Below, one piece after another: positions 34,385-44,483 of a DNA stretch of 64,000 bases. Both the position numbers and the translations under genes were made by a program. The notes under the pieces were generated by a model. That model worked only from the letters and a program-made list of their open reading frames with translations, was not told the origin of the DNA and did not search any database. The stretch's first letter is position 1. Every line of letters begins with the position of its first letter. The DNA is from JBPOFY01 sp051252415 (GTDB lineage Bacteria > Verrucomicrobiota > Verrucomicrobiia > Opitutales > Coraliomargaritaceae), in assembly GCA_051252415.1 (NCBI GenBank), contig JBPOGA010000014.1, forward strand, positions 35,709 through 99,708. The letters are read 5' to 3'.

Positions 34385-37083
34385 GCCCCCATCGGAAAAG
34401 ATCAAAGATCAGCATCTTGATCGAACTCTTCTTCGACGCATCGCTACTTCTAATCTTCATCCCCCAAGCTTTCCTACTCGGGTGTCTGCTCACATACGGC
34501 TACATCCCGATCCCTAAAGATTGGGCAAGTGAACAAATTGCACCGTTCCTACCAGACGGCTTCCGCCTAGAAGCCGAAACGATTCGCCTTAAACTAAATG
34601 GCGAGATTGAGCTAAGTAATATCTCCGCGTGGACCAATTTCGTTAAGCAACCAATTCTAGAAGCCGACGGCGCAATCATACACTTACGACTGAATCGTAA
34701 CGAGAGTTACCTGCCGCAGGCCCAGAGCCTAGTCATCTCTAATGGCACACTCTTCCTACCAGCCGTATATTCTCCAGACGGACTACGGCGCCCCATACTC
34801 GAGAAGATCGCCTTCAGACTATTCCCAAAGCAAGATCTCCTTCGCATCGATTCTTTTGCTGCTAAGCATGACAACATTCGCCTGCGTGGCTCAATCGATT
34901 GGCCTGTCACACCTCAGGAAGCAACAGAAGGCACACCCGATACACGCTTGCGAGACTTTTTCGAAATGACCTCAAAGGCAATTAAGGAAAAAGATCGATT
35001 CAACATTTTAACCACACCTACGCTGGCCTTCCACTTAACTGCAGCAAGTGATTCATCCATTCAAATCGACACCAGGCTATCCAGCCGTGAGCTAAATCAT
35101 GCCAAGGCAACTGGGAGCAACCTTTATCTAGATGCCACGATACGCATTAAGGACAATCAATTCTATGCGACCGAGGCATTACGTGTGCAAGCAACAGAGC
35201 TACATATCCCAGATTACCAAGTGTCCATTAATCGCTTGGACGGAGTCATTCCTAAAGAGGAATTACAAACACTGCTGCAAGGAGAGATTCCAAACTTCAA
35301 ATTGTTTGCTAGAGAATTTTCCGCCTATGAAATCGACCTCGTCGCCCCCATTCTCGACATCAAGCCGAAGGCATTTCCTGACATCTACTTTGCTGGAGCA
35401 ACCAGCGGCCTAAAGGGGGCCGTTACATTTAGTGGCGACATAAACCTCGAGAAGCAGACAGCCACTGCTCACGCCAAAGGCAGCGTCGATTTACTCTCAC
35501 TAATACCGGAAGATCTAGGCAGCGCTTTACCTACAATCTCTTTAACTAAAGCACCCCACTACGACCTCAATTTAACACTCTCCGAAGGCTTTGCGCTCGA
35601 ATCAGCCCAAGTATATGCAAATACCTATGGCGTCACAGTCGACGACATCACTTTCGACCACATTAGCGCGCGCGCTTCATTTAAAGATAAAGTATACTCT
35701 TTGGATGATGTCTACGTCCGACGCGACTGGCAATGGGTAGATCTCAAGTTTAGCCTCGATCAGAAAACATGGGACTACAAAGTCACTCTCATTGGATCGG
35801 CAATCCCCTACGATTACAATGCTCTGCTGCCACGCTGGTGGGAGGCCATCTTTCTCGATTTCGACTTTAGCAGTGTAAAGAGTAACCACGGTGATTTCAT
35901 TATTTACGGAAATGCAGAAAGGAAAGTTGCAGATTTATACTATGGCCATGCTGCAGCAGAGAACGTCCGTTACAAGGGAGTCATGGTTGACGACGCGACT
36001 CTCTTTGTTCGCGGCCGTGGACGCTATGTAGAGGTTGCCGAGATTGATGCACACAGTGGTGACGGATGGGCCAAGGGGACGATCGGTTTCTCATCACTTA
36101 ATGACGAAGTCCGAGCGCCAGTGTCGTTACGGTTAAACTTTGATGCCCAACTGCAAATCGACGACGCTAAGAAACTCTTCGGTGGCAATATTTCGACAAT
36201 CCTCGACGACTTCGAAAGCACCAACTTACCTCTCACAAAATTGGAAGGAATCATTTTCAACAAGGCCTATCCGCAATATCAAAACTCTAGCTACTTCAAT
36301 CTGACTGCTGATAGCAACGGCCCAATCACCTTTAAAGATGTGCCGCTCGACCACCTAAATTTCGAACTATTCGGCCGAGAAGAGGTCACCCATTTACGTG
36401 AAGTTAATTTCGGCTATGCCAATGGCAAAGGCTCCGCAATCATCGACATCCTAACAACTAAGGACGCCAAACCCGAACTTTGCTACTCCGTAAAATTGTC
36501 TAATGCCAATCAGAAGAAAGCGATCAGTAGCCTACCCCAACTCGACGAAATTAAAAGCGACCTCTCTGCAAAAGAAAACCCCACGAGTGACTCAGCCAGA
36601 GAAGCGGGACGCGTTGATATCTCACTTCACGCCAAAGGCCCCGTAGACAATCCGTTTCAACATAACGGATACGGGGATTTTACAATCCTCAATAAAGACT
36701 TAGGATCCGTTCAACTTCTCGGACCACTTTCGCGCCTGCTAAAGAATACGAAATTTAGTTTTACGTCATTCAACTTAGATACGATGAAAGCTACATTCGC
36801 TCTACAGGAAGACAGCATCACATTTAACACCCTACAAATCGACGGTCCGCGCACGCGGATTAAGGCACCTGGAACGATCAGCATTAAGGAACAAGCCTTG
36901 GACATGAAGGTCTCGGTCAACCTCTTCGCAAACATGGGCTCTCCCGACTCAACAATTAAAAAATTCGGCGACATTCTGACCAGCCCCATTCCCAACTTAC
37001 TGACCTTCGACTTAACTGGCACCATTCAAGATCAAAAATGGCGCTCACTTTATGACCCGCGGAATCTAATTCCGAGTTTCTAG
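34381..37083 (+). CDS. AsmA-like large envelope protein
   Basis: A 900-residue protein beginning with GTG; the start overlaps the previous stop (GTGA at 34381-34384). A membrane helix lies at about 12-38, and the rest is repetitive beta structure. The C-terminal part (about 760-890) resembles the AsmA/TamB-type C-terminal domain: Leu-Gly-Ser-Val-Gln-Leu-Leu-Gly-Pro-Leu-Ser-Arg-Leu and Ile-Lys-Ala-Pro-Gly-Thr-Ile. Such proteins carry lipids or help outer-membrane assembly. Coupling to an ABC exporter suggests a shared envelope job. Confidence 0.72.
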   Translation: MSPHRKRSKISILIELFFDASLLLIFIPQAFLLGCLLTYGYIPIPKDWASEQIAPFLPDGFRLEAETIRLKLNGEIELSNISAWTNFVKQPILEADGAIIHLRLNRNESYLPQAQSLVISNGTLFLPAVYSPDGLRRPILEKIAFRLFPKQDLLRIDSFAAKHDNIRLRGSIDWPVTPQEATEGTPDTRLRDFFEMTSKAIKEKDRFNILTTPTLAFHLTAASDSSIQIDTRLSSRELNHAKATGSNLYLDATIRIKDNQFYATEALRVQATELHIPDYQVSINRLDGVIPKEELQTLLQGEIPNFKLFAREFSAYEIDLVAPILDIKPKAFPDIYFAGATSGLKGAVTFSGDINLEKQTATAHAKGSVDLLSLIPEDLGSALPTISLTKAPHYDLNLTLSEGFALESAQVYANTYGVTVDDITFDHISARASFKDKVYSLDDVYVRRDWQWVDLKFSLDQKTWDYKVTLIGSAIPYDYNALLPRWWEAIFLDFDFSSVKSNHGDFIIYGNAERKVADLYYGHAAAENVRYKGVMVDDATLFVRGRGRYVEVAEIDAHSGDGWAKGTIGFSSLNDEVRAPVSLRLNFDAQLQIDDAKKLFGGNISTILDDFESTNLPLTKLEGIIFNKAYPQYQNSSYFNLTADSNGPITFKDVPLDHLNFELFGREEVTHLREVNFGYANGKGSAIIDILTTKDAKPELCYSVKLSNANQKKAISSLPQLDEIKSDLSAKENPTSDSAREAGRVDISLHAKGPVDNPFQHNGYGDFTILNKDLGSVQLLGPLSRLLKNTKFSFTSFNLDTMKATFALQEDSITFNTLQIDGPRTRIKAPGTISIKEQALDMKVSVNLFANMGSPDSTIKKFGDILTSPIPNLLTFDLTGTIQDQKWRSLYDPRNLIPSF

Positions 37084-37119
37084 CCCTCCCCCCACGACAG
37101 CAACAAATCGCTTTACACT

Positions 37120-37156
37120 AAAAAGCCCTAAAGAAAAACGCCTCAAGGCTTTTTAT
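37120..37156. terminator. bidirectional terminator between convergent operons
   Basis: AAAAAGCC (37120-37127) pairs with GGCTTTTT (37147-37154). It has T-runs in both directions and lies between the AsmA-like gene and lysS. Confidence 0.7.
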
Positions 37157-37193
37157 AAATCGGGCTCTTAATGAATCCGATGTTAGAGCTGAA

Positions 37194-38684
37194 CTACTCA
37201 GAAGCCTTGAGTGGCTTCAAGCTCGGGAAGAGGATCGTATCACGAATACTTTCAGCTCCTGTGAGGAGAATGATCAAGCGATCGATTCCGAGTCCCATAC
37301 CGCCCGCAGGTGGCATACCGTGCTCAAGTGCATTGAGGAAATCCGTATCCATGTCTTGCTGCTCTTCGCCGACTTGATCTTCAAACATCTTACGCTGAAT
37401 GATCGGATCGTTTTGCTCAGAATATGCAGGTGCGATCTCTTGACCGTTGATGCAGAGTTCGAAGACATCGATTGTTGTTTCGTCGTCTTGAGTGATCTTC
37501 GCAAGTGGGCAGAGCTCACGTGGAATATGTGTCACGAAAGTTGGCTGAATAAGCGTCGGCTCGATCAACTTTTCGAAGACGTTATTGGTGATCTCATAAT
37601 CTTCGAGTTCACCGTCGACTTCGATGTTGAGGGCACGTGCCTTGGCTAGCTTATCCTCGCGAGAATGGCTAAACCAATCGGCATCACCTGTTGCTTCGAC
37701 GATCAAATCCTTATACTTCGCTTCGCGCCACTCACCGTCGAGATTGATAACTTCGCCATCCGGACGTGCGATTTCGAGACTACCGATCACAGACTTTGCT
37801 ACGTGTTGAATAAGCCCTTGTGTGAGCTCCATCATCCCGCGGAAGTCTGTGTATGCTTGATAGAGCTCAAGCATGGTAAACTCTGGGTTGTGACGACGTG
37901 AAAGACCTTCGTTACGAAAAACACGACCGATTTCAAATACGCGATCTTCACCAGCAACGAGCATACGCTTGAGATAAAGCTCTAGCGCGATACGCATGTA
38001 GAACTGGCAATCAAGTGCATTGGAATGTGTAACAAACGGACGTGCAGCCGCACCGCCTGCAACACTTTGCAGCATTGGCGTTTCCACTTCTTGAAAATCG
38101 CGCTCCCAAAGATACTTGCGCATCTCTTTAATGATGTTCGCGCGTTGCTTAAAGCGATTGCGCGACTCTTGGTTCACGATCAAGTCGAGGTAACGTTGGC
38201 GATAGATTTTATCGTCGTCAGTCAGGCCCGCCCACTTCTCTGGAAGCGGACGCAGTGCCTTAGAAACCAAAGTGTATTTCTCGGCGCGAACTGTGATCTC
38301 GCCGGTCTTGGTTTTGAAGAGACGGCCTTCGACACCAACGATGTCGCCCAGATCGAGCTTCTTGAAATAGGTATTGTATTCACCTTCAGGTAGTTCGTCA
38401 CGTGTGACATAGCACTGAATCGGGCCTTCGCGGTCTTGCACCTTGATGAAGCTGGCTTTGCCCATCACACGGAAAACCGTAATACGGCCTGCGATCGCAA
38501 CGTATGGCTGCTCCTCATCGGCGACGCCTTCTTTATACAATTTAACAGCTTCGGCAGAAGTGTGCGTCTGCGCGCAGTTTGCTTGGAAAGGGTTACGGCC
38601 TTCCTTGCAAAGGTTCTCTAGCTTCTGGAGTCGGACTGCATAGAGGTCATGCGAATTGTCCTGATTTGCTGTTGTATCTGTCAT
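37194..38684 (-). CDS. lysS: lysyl-tRNA synthetase, class II
   Basis: A 496-residue enzyme charging tRNA-Lys. The N-terminal OB-fold anticodon domain (about 60-165) is followed by a class II core with motif 2 Phe-Arg-Asn-Glu-Gly-Leu-Ser-Arg-Arg-His-Asn-Pro-Glu-Phe-Thr-Met-Leu-Glu and motif 3 Gly-Met-Gly-Leu-Gly-Ile-Asp-Arg-Leu. Length is normal. Confidence 0.96.
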   Translation of the reverse strand: MTDTTANQDNSHDLYAVRLQKLENLCKEGRNPFQANCAQTHTSAEAVKLYKEGVADEEQPYVAIAGRITVFRVMGKASFIKVQDREGPIQCYVTRDELPEGEYNTYFKKLDLGDIVGVEGRLFKTKTGEITVRAEKYTLVSKALRPLPEKWAGLTDDDKIYRQRYLDLIVNQESRNRFKQRANIIKEMRKYLWERDFQEVETPMLQSVAGGAAARPFVTHSNALDCQFYMRIALELYLKRMLVAGEDRVFEIGRVFRNEGLSRRHNPEFTMLELYQAYTDFRGMMELTQGLIQHVAKSVIGSLEIARPDGEVINLDGEWREAKYKDLIVEATGDADWFSHSREDKLAKARALNIEVDGELEDYEITNNVFEKLIEPTLIQPTFVTHIPRELCPLAKITQDDETTIDVFELCINGQEIAPAYSEQNDPIIQRKMFEDQVGEEQQDMDTDFLNALEHGMPPAGGMGLGIDRLIILLTGAESIRDTILFPSLKPLKASE

Positions 38685-38770
38685 AAGCGAAGCGGCGAAA
38701 ATGTGCCTACGGAGGGAAATGGCAAATGCAAATTGACCTTCCTCCGAGGGAGCCTAGTTCTAGCAGACGT

Positions 38771-39268
38771 ATGACTTGGATCGAATATACCGCCTTGGGC
38801 GTCACGGCTTGGATCTTTCTAGTGGGCTTGGCCTGCTCGTTTTTGCCAGTAGTGCCGGGCAGCTTGATCGTATGGATCGGGGTTCTGACTCACCGCCTGT
38901 GGATGGGGCCTGAGGACTCCGTGACTTGGAAAATTGTGATTTTAACAGGGGTCCTCACCCTCATCGGTATGCTTGCAGACTTTTTTATGGGCATTTGGGG
39001 CGCACGCAAATTTGGCGCGAGCTGGAAAGGTGCGATTGGAGCTTTTCTGGGTGCTGTAATCGGTTTCTTCATCCCACCACCCCTGTTCTGGCTGATCGTC
39101 GGCCCAATCATTGGCGCCATTATTGGCGAGCTCGTAGCGGGCCGTAGCTTTCGTGACGGCGGCAAGGCAGGCATAGGCACTGTGATCGGAGGCATCGTGG
39201 CCTTCGCGTTGAAATTTGGGCTAAGCGTCTGCGTAATTGCCCTCTTCGTGCTAGATTACTGGCTCTAG
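38771..39268 (+). CDS. DUF456 family membrane protein
   Basis: A 165-residue protein with about four membrane helices and glycine-rich turns, as in DUF456: Leu-Pro-Val-Val-Pro-Gly-Ser-Leu-Ile-Val-Trp-Ile-Gly near 25, and Gly-Pro-Ile-Ile-Gly-Ala-Ile-Ile-Gly-Glu later. An earlier in-frame start at 38726 is possible. Its stop overlaps that of queF, so the two genes converge. Function unknown. Confidence 0.78.
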   Translation: MTWIEYTALGVTAWIFLVGLACSFLPVVPGSLIVWIGVLTHRLWMGPEDSVTWKIVILTGVLTLIGMLADFFMGIWGARKFGASWKGAIGAFLGAVIGFFIPPPLFWLIVGPIIGAIIGELVAGRSFRDGGKAGIGTVIGGIVAFALKFGLSVCVIALFVLDYWL

Positions 39269-39639
39269 CTGGCAACTGGCGGGGTCTTTGGACCGTCGTA
39301 GCCGTCTTGCTGCGCTTCAACAACCACGTTGGAACGTATGCCACCACGGCCGCGCCAAATTGTTTCGAGACGAGCCCAACGTGGTTTGGTCACTTCGTAG
39401 AGGTCCTCAAATATCTTGTTGGTCGCTGCTTCGAAGAAAATGCCCTTATTACGGAAACTGTGCAGGTAAAGCTTCATAGCCTTAAGCTCGATGCAAACCT
39501 CATCAGGCGTATAACTGAACACGACTGTCGCATAGTCTGGGTGCCCTGTCATTGGGCATGTAGAAGTGAACTCCTCCTGAATATGTTGGATGGTGTAGTT
39601 ACGCTCTGCGTTTGGGTTTGGGAAAGTTTCGATATCCAT
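39265..39639 (-). CDS. queF: NADPH-dependent 7-cyano-7-deazaguanine reductase
   Basis: A 124-residue short-type QueF that reduces preQ0 to preQ1 for queuosine. The catalytic cysteine is in Ser-Thr-Cys-Pro-Met-Thr-Gly-His-Pro-Asp, and Glu-Leu-Lys-Ala-Met-Lys-Leu-Tyr-Leu-His-Ser-Phe-Arg-Asn is the NADPH/substrate block. I start at 39639 (Met-Asp-Ile-Glu-Thr-Phe); a start 13 codons earlier is less family-like. Confidence 0.92.
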   Translation of the reverse strand: MDIETFPNPNAERNYTIQHIQEEFTSTCPMTGHPDYATVVFSYTPDEVCIELKAMKLYLHSFRNKGIFFEAATNKIFEDLYEVTKPRWARLETIWRGRGGIRSNVVVEAQQDGYDGPKTPPVAS

Positions 39640-39723
39640 AATTAGCAGTGACTGTGCAAAGCCATGCTGAATATTCAATCTTCTTTCGAACTAGGTGCTT
39701 CGGCTGAAGAGGAGACTGGCGAC

Positions 39724-39764
39724 GACGCGCTCGACCGCTACGCGGCAGAAGCACGTCCTACAAT
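39724..39764. repeat. partial copy of the element at 692-789
   Basis: The sequence from ACGCGCTCGA to GCACGTCCTACAAT closely follows the right half of the element near 751-790, with a few substitutions and one small length difference. The left half is not seen here. It lies between queF and the dehydrogenase fusion gene. Confidence 0.6.
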
Positions 39765-39801
39765 GGCTAGAGGTTGCAGATTAGGCCTCTGTAGAGCCCG
39801 T

Positions 39802-42800
39802 TTAAACGAGGTCGAAGCGCTCGATGCCTTTTCGCACATCAGAGAGGAAGGAGGCTGCGCCTACACCATTAATCCAGCGGTGATCGAAAGTTAGCACGAG
39901 TGAAATCACTTCCATCGTGCCGCCGTCTTTTGATTTCGGATCTGGCAATAGGTGCGGTGCACCAATAAAGAGCGTCGCAATCGACGGTGGCACCACGATT
40001 GGTATCGCGGAACGCACATTGTAGGCGGCCATGCTTGAAATTGTAAGCGACACGCGGTTCTTAGAATCTACCTCGCCGTGACGAGTGCGACGCAACGACT
40101 CATCCAAAGCGAGCTGAAAGTCGTCCCATTCGAGCTTGTGCGCGTCTTTTACGACTGCGGTTTCTAGTTGGTCTCCTTGTAGGGCTACGGCCATGCCGAG
40201 ATCCATACGGTCGGGATCATGTGACAAATCATTCCCTCGAACCACAGACGCAAAGCGCTCGTGCTTCTTCATCGCTTGCGTTACAGCCCATGCGGTCATT
40301 GTGGCGGTCGAGAGTGTGCCGCCCTGAGCCTTTTTGCTGCGTAAGCGTGCGTCACGAACCGTTTCCCAGCGACAAGTCATATCAATGGTTGCTGGGACAA
40401 TACTCTGCAATTGTTTGATCGCTTCTGATGAGAGCGCTCCAGTGCGCCCCAGTTCATCCACCGAGGACTTAGGAGTTGCCGGCACATGCGCCCTAGCAGA
40501 TTTCTCAGTGTAGCGCAGCACAACAAGGTCTTGGCCAACGCCGACTTCGTCGTCTACTGCGACCTTCCACTCTTCGAGAATACCATCTTCATCACACTCG
40601 ATCGGGAAAACAGCTTTGTCGGTTTCGACTTCGCAAAGCGGGTCATCCGCCTTAACCACGTCGCCGATTTTCTTATGAATGGCAACGACTTTGGCGACAC
40701 GGATGCCTTCTCCAAGGATCGGCACTTGAATGGTCTTCGTGGTTTCAATCGGCGCACTTTCTGGAGCAATCATAAGGTCTTCGGTTGAGGTGTGTGCAGA
40801 TAGAGGAGCGACTGTAGCCTCTGCGACATCTAGCTTAATCGATGTTTCGAGCGTATTGGAGAGTAAGTAATCAAGTGCCGCCTGGATACGCTCAGAATCA
40901 GGTAAAGCAGCATATTCGTATATTGGATTAAAGCCGACATGCACATCGGCTTTGGAAACAATCACGGGTGGTGCCTTGAGAGCTTCGAGGACCGTGCGCT
41001 CGCCGCACATTTCAGCGACAATCATTTGCCCGACGCTGGTGGAAATATTGTCCTCTTGAACAATCATCAAGCGACCGGTCTTGCGGAGAGAATCGGCAAT
41101 CATCTCACGATCCCATGGAGCGATCGAACGCAAATCAATCAACTCTATATCCAATTCAGTATCCATGGCTTCGAGCGTCTCTTCGACCAGTTCGACACAA
41201 TTACCCCATGTGACTAAAGTAAGCAATTCGCCTTCGCGCACCATACGTGCTTTTCCAAGCGGCACGGGCGTCACGTTTTTCGGATTTGATTGCTCGGCCC
41301 ACATCAAATGCTTCGGCAGTAAAATAATCGTAGGGTCTTCGCCATGTAGCGCTGTCCAAAACAGCCCAGCAGCATCACTCGGCGTGGATGGGATCACAAC
41401 GCGAATACCTGGCACACGCGCGAAGGACGCTTCCCCAGCTTGACTATGCCAAAGCGCGCCTCCGGGCAGATAACCGCCACAAGGTGCATAGATCACCAGC
41501 GGACATTTCCAATGACCAAAACTACGCCAACGCAAGGTTGCCATATTGGACACCAATTGGTTCCAGCCAGGATAAATAAAATCGACAAACTGTATCTCGA
41601 AACACGGGCGTTTACCATACGAGGCCAAGCCAACCGAAACACCCATAATAGTGGATTCGGCTAAGGGCGAATTGACCGCGCGGCTGGGGTCCTTCTTCGA
41701 AAGTCCTTTGGTCAGATTAAACACTCCACCTTTAGGATCCGCAATGTCTTCACCAAAGAAGACCACGTCTTTCATATTATCCAATGCCGCATGAAAAGTC
41801 TTATTCACCGCATCTAAAATGCGGCAGGACTCACCGAGCACGATAGATTCGGCCGAGGGTGCTGCCACCTCATCTCCAGTCAAATGTAAGGCGCACTCAC
41901 TTGCTCGCGGGTCCTCTTGACCACTTGCTTGGCGATAGGCTTCACGCACCTCTTCTTTAATCGATTCTTCGAGTTCCGCAGCCGATTTTTCAGTCAACAG
42001 ACCATCTGCAATCAGTTGACGTTGAAACACTGCGATTGGATCGCGCTCATGCATCGTCTCCAACTCATCGGCAGCGCGATACATACGTTGGTCATCCGCA
42101 CTTGAGTGGTTCGAAAAACGCTCTACATCACACCAAATAAACGCTGGCCCCTTGCCCGCACGCGCATACGCCACAGCTTCTTTGCCTGCCGCAGCGACCG
42201 CTTCAATCTCACTACCATCGACTCGTATCCATTCGCTCTTGTCGAGAACACCGAGCGCAATCGGATTTGTGCGAATCGTCGAAGTGCTAATTGCGATGCG
42301 ATTATCTTCGACAACAAAAACAACTGGCAGCTTCCGTTCTTTGGCAAAACAAACCGCTTCATAAAAATCACCTTGGCGAGCGGAGGCTTCACCCAAAGAG
42401 GCATACACCACATTGTTTTTGCCATCCAATTGCATGCCCCACGCTGCGCCACAGGCAGGCAAAAGATGCACGCCAACGGGCGACGGATGACTCCAAATAT
42501 TTAATGCACGATCACTAAAGTGGCCTGTTAACTGGCGACCGCCACTTGATGAGTCACGCTTGGCGTAAAATGCCATGGCTAAGTCGTAATCTGTTAAGCC
42601 TCGCTGCACGCAAAATGCTCGATCGCGATAATACGGAAAGGCATAGTCGTCTGGCTCCATCTCAAGCGCGACGGCTGCTAGCGCCTCATGACCCATTCCT
42701 GAGATATGGAACCAACCTTTTCCTTGGCGAATTAAGCTTTGCTCCCTCAAGTCGCCAAGTCGGCTACGCCATAAAACACGCAGTAGAGATAGGCGTGCTT

Positions 42801-42843
42801 GATCATCAAGATTTGAAGATGATTTATTATCTTTTTTCGACAT
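39802..42843 (-). CDS. 2-oxoacid dehydrogenase E1alpha-E1beta-E2 fusion protein
   Basis: A 1013-residue single chain containing an entire E1 and an E2. Residues about 15-320 are E1alpha (Gly-Glu-Ala at 151-153 in the ThDP/Mg loop, Asp-Asn at 180-181, His-Ser-Ser-Ala-Asp at 246-250). About 335-665 are E1beta (Gly-Glu-Asp-Ile at 364-367). About 704-778 is a lipoyl domain with Glu-Thr-Asp-Lys-Ala, lipoyl Lys743. About 800-1013 is the acyltransferase, ending with Asp-His-Arg-Trp-Ile-Asn-Gly (987-993), with Asn992 where Asp is usual. No typical peripheral-subunit-binding domain is seen between the lipoyl and catalytic parts. Oxidative decarboxylation of a branched-chain 2-oxoacid or pyruvate is likely; the substrate is uncertain. 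No E3 gene is nearby. Confidence 0.88.
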   Translation of the reverse strand: MSKKDNKSSSNLDDQARLSLLRVLWRSRLGDLREQSLIRQGKGWFHISGMGHEALAAVALEMEPDDYAFPYYRDRAFCVQRGLTDYDLAMAFYAKRDSSSGGRQLTGHFSDRALNIWSHPSPVGVHLLPACGAAWGMQLDGKNNVVYASLGEASARQGDFYEAVCFAKERKLPVVFVVEDNRIAISTSTIRTNPIALGVLDKSEWIRVDGSEIEAVAAAGKEAVAYARAGKGPAFIWCDVERFSNHSSADDQRMYRAADELETMHERDPIAVFQRQLIADGLLTEKSAAELEESIKEEVREAYRQASGQEDPRASECALHLTGDEVAAPSAESIVLGESCRILDAVNKTFHAALDNMKDVVFFGEDIADPKGGVFNLTKGLSKKDPSRAVNSPLAESTIMGVSVGLASYGKRPCFEIQFVDFIYPGWNQLVSNMATLRWRSFGHWKCPLVIYAPCGGYLPGGALWHSQAGEASFARVPGIRVVIPSTPSDAAGLFWTALHGEDPTIILLPKHLMWAEQSNPKNVTPVPLGKARMVREGELLTLVTWGNCVELVEETLEAMDTELDIELIDLRSIAPWDREMIADSLRKTGRLMIVQEDNISTSVGQMIVAEMCGERTVLEALKAPPVIVSKADVHVGFNPIYEYAALPDSERIQAALDYLLSNTLETSIKLDVAEATVAPLSAHTSTEDLMIAPESAPIETTKTIQVPILGEGIRVAKVVAIHKKIGDVVKADDPLCEVETDKAVFPIECDEDGILEEWKVAVDDEVGVGQDLVVLRYTEKSARAHVPATPKSSVDELGRTGALSSEAIKQLQSIVPATIDMTCRWETVRDARLRSKKAQGGTLSTATMTAWAVTQAMKKHERFASVVRGNDLSHDPDRMDLGMAVALQGDQLETAVVKDAHKLEWDDFQLALDESLRRTRHGEVDSKNRVSLTISSMAAYNVRSAIPIVVPPSIATLFIGAPHLLPDPKSKDGGTMEVISLVLTFDHRWINGVGAASFLSDVRKGIERFDLV

Positions 42844-43126
42844 TTACATTAGGCTCCACACGACAATCGAGCGCAGGAATATTTGCAGTTAAGAACCACT
42901 AAAGGCGAGCGTAACATCGCAAGCAAGGATGAATGGCGATGCCAAAAAAGTAAGAGGCCCGAACGCCTACCAAACGCTCGAGCCTAACGACTACCCTCTA
43001 TGCTAACCATAGCTGGACTTCAAACTTTCACCATTAGCCCTACTGATCAACGCAAAGAACACATTAAGCCAAACTAATCAAGTGAGATTATCACCACCTT
43101 AAGAATTACTGCTACACCACTAAGCC

Positions 43127-44314
43127 CTACGCCTCGACGAAGAGGGCGAGGCTCGCCGCGTATCCATGCAAAAGCGTGCGACCATCAATCGTAGCAAACT
43201 CACCATTACAGAACAAACCGCCCACTCGTAGCCCTGGCATCATCTCACGGATCACGCTCACATCATGATCTGGCACTCCAAATAATGAGGAACCTCGGCC
43301 GATACAGTCACATAAACACGCACCGTAAATCGACCGACCTTTCAATGATTTAACACGAGCCTTAAGTATTTCCTCAAAATCTATCGAAGCAGTATTTGCA
43401 TCCCGAATCTGAAATTGTAGGTTTTGCCCAATACGTAAGGGCGTTGCAATAGCGACCGCTCCTGTTTTCGGATCGATACCCGCTAAGTTTCGCACCAAAA
43501 AATCTCCAGTTCCAAAATTCGCTTTGTATTCATCCAAAACTAAACCGATAAAAATATTCCCTCGGGCCAACTTTTGATCCTCACGGGACATGCCTTCCAA
43601 GGTGTCGCGCAACACTTCTAGTATAGGTCGATTTCCGATTTGATGGATCACATTATTCTCGGCACGCGTTACCGTCCAGGGTGAGCCGACTGGGCGACAG
43701 CCCTGAGAAACCACAGATTCAATCGTAACTGCACCCGACAAAGAAAGTGCCACCGCTCCGTCTATGTATTCTTGCCCATTCACATATAGATACCCCACAT
43801 CGACATCAGAAGCACTACAAGCAAACCCACCAATAGTGACTTGCCCGCCCGTGGCCGCATCCCAATCCGATAACCACGATTCGCTACTCAAACTCTCACT
43901 TGAGGCAAACAGCATCCATGCATTTGCATCAGCTTGATCCGTAATGGCACCACTAAAAGCTGCTGACACGTCCTCTGCCTCAAATAAATCCTGTGGCAGA
44001 TGCACTGCTTGCGCCTGTGTCTCCGGCAAATAATACAAAGATACACTAAAGCCACCCTCGTTCTCAAACTCATGGGCGTCGGCGATTAATCCCCCACCAG
44101 AACACCCCGCCATCACCGGAACATGGGCATAAATACGCACAATTTCTAAAATATCTTTAGCATGTGGCAACGCGTCTGCCGCACAAAACAACAATCCAAA
44201 GGTAGGCGAATCAGGATGCTTCAAGCGTTGCTCTTTCGCCCAAGACTCAACCTGCGCCTCACTAAAAGGTAGGTGGAAATGCTGAACAACGCTGTGATTG
44301 GTAGCTACCGACAT
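43127..44314 (-). CDS. FIST domain sensory protein
   Basis: A 395-residue soluble protein with FIST_N and FIST_C domains. Recognisable are Ala-Gly-Cys-Ser-Gly-Gly-Gly-Leu-Ile near residue 70 and the C-terminal Cys-Asp-Cys-Ile-Gly-Arg-Gly, then Gly-Gly-Leu-Phe-Cys-Asn-Gly-Glu-Phe. FIST proteins are thought to bind small ligands and are often found with signalling kinases. It is divergent from the hybrid kinase next door. Confidence 0.85.
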   Translation of the reverse strand: MSVATNHSVVQHFHLPFSEAQVESWAKEQRLKHPDSPTFGLLFCAADALPHAKDILEIVRIYAHVPVMAGCSGGGLIADAHEFENEGGFSVSLYYLPETQAQAVHLPQDLFEAEDVSAAFSGAITDQADANAWMLFASSESLSSESWLSDWDAATGGQVTIGGFACSASDVDVGYLYVNGQEYIDGAVALSLSGAVTIESVVSQGCRPVGSPWTVTRAENNVIHQIGNRPILEVLRDTLEGMSREDQKLARGNIFIGLVLDEYKANFGTGDFLVRNLAGIDPKTGAVAIATPLRIGQNLQFQIRDANTASIDFEEILKARVKSLKGRSIYGACLCDCIGRGSSLFGVPDHDVSVIREMMPGLRVGGLFCNGEFATIDGRTLLHGYAASLALFVEA

Positions 44315-44483
44315 GAATAAATCCGAACGGATAAGAAGTTGTCTCTAGAGATAAGTGTATACACGATAAATGGCGAATACTTTTTCGGATTAATATAAGC
44401 CTTAAGAATCATTTCCGCGCAGCACAATCAATTCGATATGAGGTTGATTAGTCGCTGCGTATAACGCTTGCTAATCATCTACC

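Noticed and set aside
39640..39720. Possible preQ1 riboswitch upstream of queF
   Set aside because: No convincing preQ1-I or preQ1-II core in the minus-strand leader.
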